5,874 nt of DNA. Source: Sulfurimonas sp. (lineage in GTDB: Bacteria > Campylobacterota > Campylobacteria > Campylobacterales > Sulfurimonadaceae). A model generated the notes under the pieces. It was not told the DNA's origin and did not search any database. It worked only from the letters and a program-made list of their open reading frames with translations. The stretch is from the NCBI GenBank assembly GCA_030646745.1, contig JAUSKV010000081.1, positions 1 to 5,874 of the forward strand. The letters run 5' to 3'. Made by a program: the position numbers and the translations under genes. Positions 5,743-5,874 of this stretch are shown piece after piece; positions within the stretch are counted from its first letter, which is position 1; every line of letters begins with the position of its first letter.

Positions 5743-5874
5743 GGGACTGTTCATAATTCCGTGTCAATCGGGTAAAATAATAAATACCCAAGGAATCACA
5801 CATGAAGATAGAAATAGATGTAGAGCAATTTGCTCGTGATATAAAAGCCGGTAAAAGTATTGGCGGTGCTGATG
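5743..5874 (+). mobile_element. Left end of an IS256-family insertion sequence
   Basis: The sequence from about 5743, GGGACTGTTCATAATTCC, has the look of the terminal inverted repeat of IS256-family elements, and a typical IS256 transposase start follows at 5802. A promoter fits inside the end: TTCATA (5750-5755), 17 bp, TAAAAT (5773-5778). The exact outer base is uncertain by a few nucleotides, and the right end and target duplication are outside the window. Confidence 0.75.
5802..5874 (+). CDS. IS256-family (mutator-type) transposase, N-terminal fragment
   Basis: Only the first 24 codons are present; the gene runs off the window. The start MKIEIDVEQFARDIKAGKS followed by IGGADG-like residues resembles the N-terminus of IS256-family DDE transposases, which cut and paste the element through a circular intermediate. 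ATG at 5802 follows AAGGA (5790-5794) by 7 nt. The catalytic residues lie outside the window, so whether the copy is intact cannot be judged. The call rests on the N-terminal sequence plus the terminal repeat. Confidence 0.75.
   Translation, partial: MKIEIDVEQFARDIKAGKSIGGAD

Noticed and set aside
1..5874. tRNA, rRNA or CRISPR array
   Set aside because: I saw no cloverleaf with conserved T-loop, no rRNA-like conserved segment and no regularly spaced repeat series on either strand.

Overview
The window looks like a chromosomal segment of an AT-rich Campylobacterota member, most like Sulfurimonas or a relative. This rests on the base composition, the very tight operon packing, the TAAGGA ribosome binding sites followed by TTG starts, and the short DksA type. 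It is inferred from the sequence alone, and the genus is not proven.

Left part (1-2803, all minus strand): a housekeeping operon reading accD - thiE - rlmH - dksA - membrane protein (cut by the window edge). Gaps are 1, 1, 24 and 9 nt, and a TATAAT promoter lies just upstream of accD. It joins fatty-acid precursor supply (AccD), thiamine synthesis (ThiE-like), 23S rRNA methylation (RlmH) and transcriptional control (DksA).

Middle (2804-3422): a gene-poor stretch of about 620 bp. It holds the accD promoter, an imperfect inverted repeat, a decayed 46-residue piece of a phage-tail-collar-type protein on the minus strand, and the promoter region of the next gene. This marks the change from core to accessory DNA.

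Right part (3423-5678, plus strand): three accessory genes. The first (3423-4172) is a GNAT-fold protein. Its invariant residues fall at the spacing of LuxI acyl-homoserine-lactone synthases and the related FeeM-type N-acyl amino acid synthases. The second (4360-4747) is a small secreted protein with a calcium-loop-like motif, split by a one-base frameshift. The third (4830-5678) is an unrecognised 282-residue, mostly helical protein with a Ser/Thr/Gln-rich N-terminus. The first two have closely matching promoter elements: two GTGAC half-sites 12 bp apart, with a -10-like hexamer at the same distance. This suggests that the putative signal synthase and the exported protein are controlled together. 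No LuxR-type receptor is visible in the window.

Right end (5743-5874): the left terminus of an IS256-family insertion sequence and the first codons of its transposase. With the phage-like remnant and the frameshift, it indicates a region shaped by mobile DNA.
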